Below, in pieces: positions 5,408 to 5,832 of a DNA stretch of 5,832 nucleotides. The translations under genes and the position numbers were made by a program. The stretch comes from Pseudomonadota bacterium (GTDB taxonomy: Bacteria > Desulfobacterota > JADFVX01). Numbering within the stretch: the first letter of the stretch is position 1; every line of letters starts with the position of its first letter. The notes below the pieces were generated by a model, which ran no database searches, was not told where the DNA came from, and saw only the letters and a list, made by a program, of their open reading frames with translations. Location: assembly GCA_015222755.1 (NCBI GenBank), contig JADFVX010000115.1, positions 1-5,832 on the forward strand, read 5' to 3'.

Positions 5408-5832
5408 ATGAGCAGATTTTATTTCTTAATCGTTTTCATAGTTTTTTTTATAGGCCTGCCGCAAGCCGTCTTTTCCGATACGGGGAAAGCCCTCTTTTCC
5501 CGTCACTGCTCAAGCTGTCACGGAGAAAAAGGCCAAGGCGGAAAGGGCCCTGCCCTACGCAAAGAAGGGCTGCTGGTGACTGTAGACCTGCAGTATTTTG
5601 AAAATACCATGCGCTATGGCAGGCCTCTTTCCGGCTGCCCCTCGCTTGAGAACAAGCTGGATGGGGATGAACGCACGGAAATAGCCAGATATATAAAGAA
5701 CTGGCAGAAGGGCAATATGATTGATGCCCCGACACACAGTGTTGTCCCGTCAGATAATAAAAAGGGGCGCGACCTCTTCCCCATATGCGGAGGCTGTCAC
5801 GGTCTTAAGGGCGAGGGTGCAATGGGACCTCC
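5408..5832 (+). CDS. Exported cytochrome c with at least two heme domains (3' end outside window)
   Basis: This frame is open to the window edge, and 141 full codons are visible. Residues 4-22 form a strongly hydrophobic signal with probable signal peptidase I cleavage after AVFS (S23), which places the mature protein in the periplasm or outer cell envelope. The first class I heme domain starts with CSSCH (34-38), followed by GEKGQGGKGPAL (39-50) and ends in a helix (EIARYIKNW, 91-99). A second domain begins with KKGRDLFPICGGCHG (118-132), so the protein carries at least two hemes. In domain 1 the position of the usual axial Met (39 residues after the heme His, before Pro) is C77 in SGCPS; the only nearby Met, M68, lies before the conserved Gly. 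The gene is divergent from acs across a shared control region, so it is plausibly used when acetate is oxidised; its redox partner is unknown. Confidence 0.9.
   Translation, partial: MSRFYFLIVFIVFFIGLPQAVFSDTGKALFSRHCSSCHGEKGQGGKGPALRKEGLLVTVDLQYFENTMRYGRPLSGCPSLENKLDGDERTEIARYIKNWQKGNMIDAPTHSVVPSDNKKGRDLFPICGGCHGLKGEGAMGP

Noticed and set aside
5448..5735. Minus-strand frames opposite the right-hand cytochrome c gene
   Set aside because: The plus strand encodes a signal peptide and two CxxCH heme sites; the opposite frames show nothing recognisable.

Overview
The window looks like a piece of chromosome from a Gram-negative, respiring bacterium. It holds two c-type cytochromes with export signals (one probably a lipoprotein), an acetate-activating enzyme and housekeeping genes, at roughly 45-50% G+C. 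The mix of multiheme cytochrome and acetate metabolism fits groups such as Desulfobacterota-like lineages or Nitrospirota. That placement is a loose inference, because no phylogenetic marker was compared.

Left block, plus strand (1-2317): the 3' end of nadE (NAD+ synthase), then rsmI (16S rRNA 2'-O-methyltransferase), then a gene for a tetraheme cytochrome lipoprotein. The stop and start codons overlap at both junctions, so this reads as one translationally coupled unit. The cytochrome gene is more A/T-rich in its 3' half than its two neighbours and has no obvious functional link to them.

Middle block, minus strand (2337-5277): acs (acetyl-CoA synthetase) comes first in transcription order, then a PPP-type metallophosphoesterase 12 nt downstream, then an acylphosphatase. 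No terminator-like hairpin is visible between them, so they probably form an operon read from a strong sigma70-type promoter upstream of acs. The block converges on the left block across only 19 nt.

Right block (5278-5832): a 130-bp divergent intergenic region separates acs from a plus-strand cytochrome c gene that runs off the window. A perfect 21-bp palindrome sits in the middle. Each of its arms carries a TTGACA hexamer, one facing acs and one facing the cytochrome gene. One bound regulator could therefore control acetate activation and this cytochrome together. The first heme domain of the cytochrome has Cys where the usual axial Met is expected.

No RNA genes, insertion sequences, CRISPR arrays or attachment sites were seen. 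The best lead for something undescribed is the shared operator of acs and the cytochrome, together with the unusual heme domain next to it.
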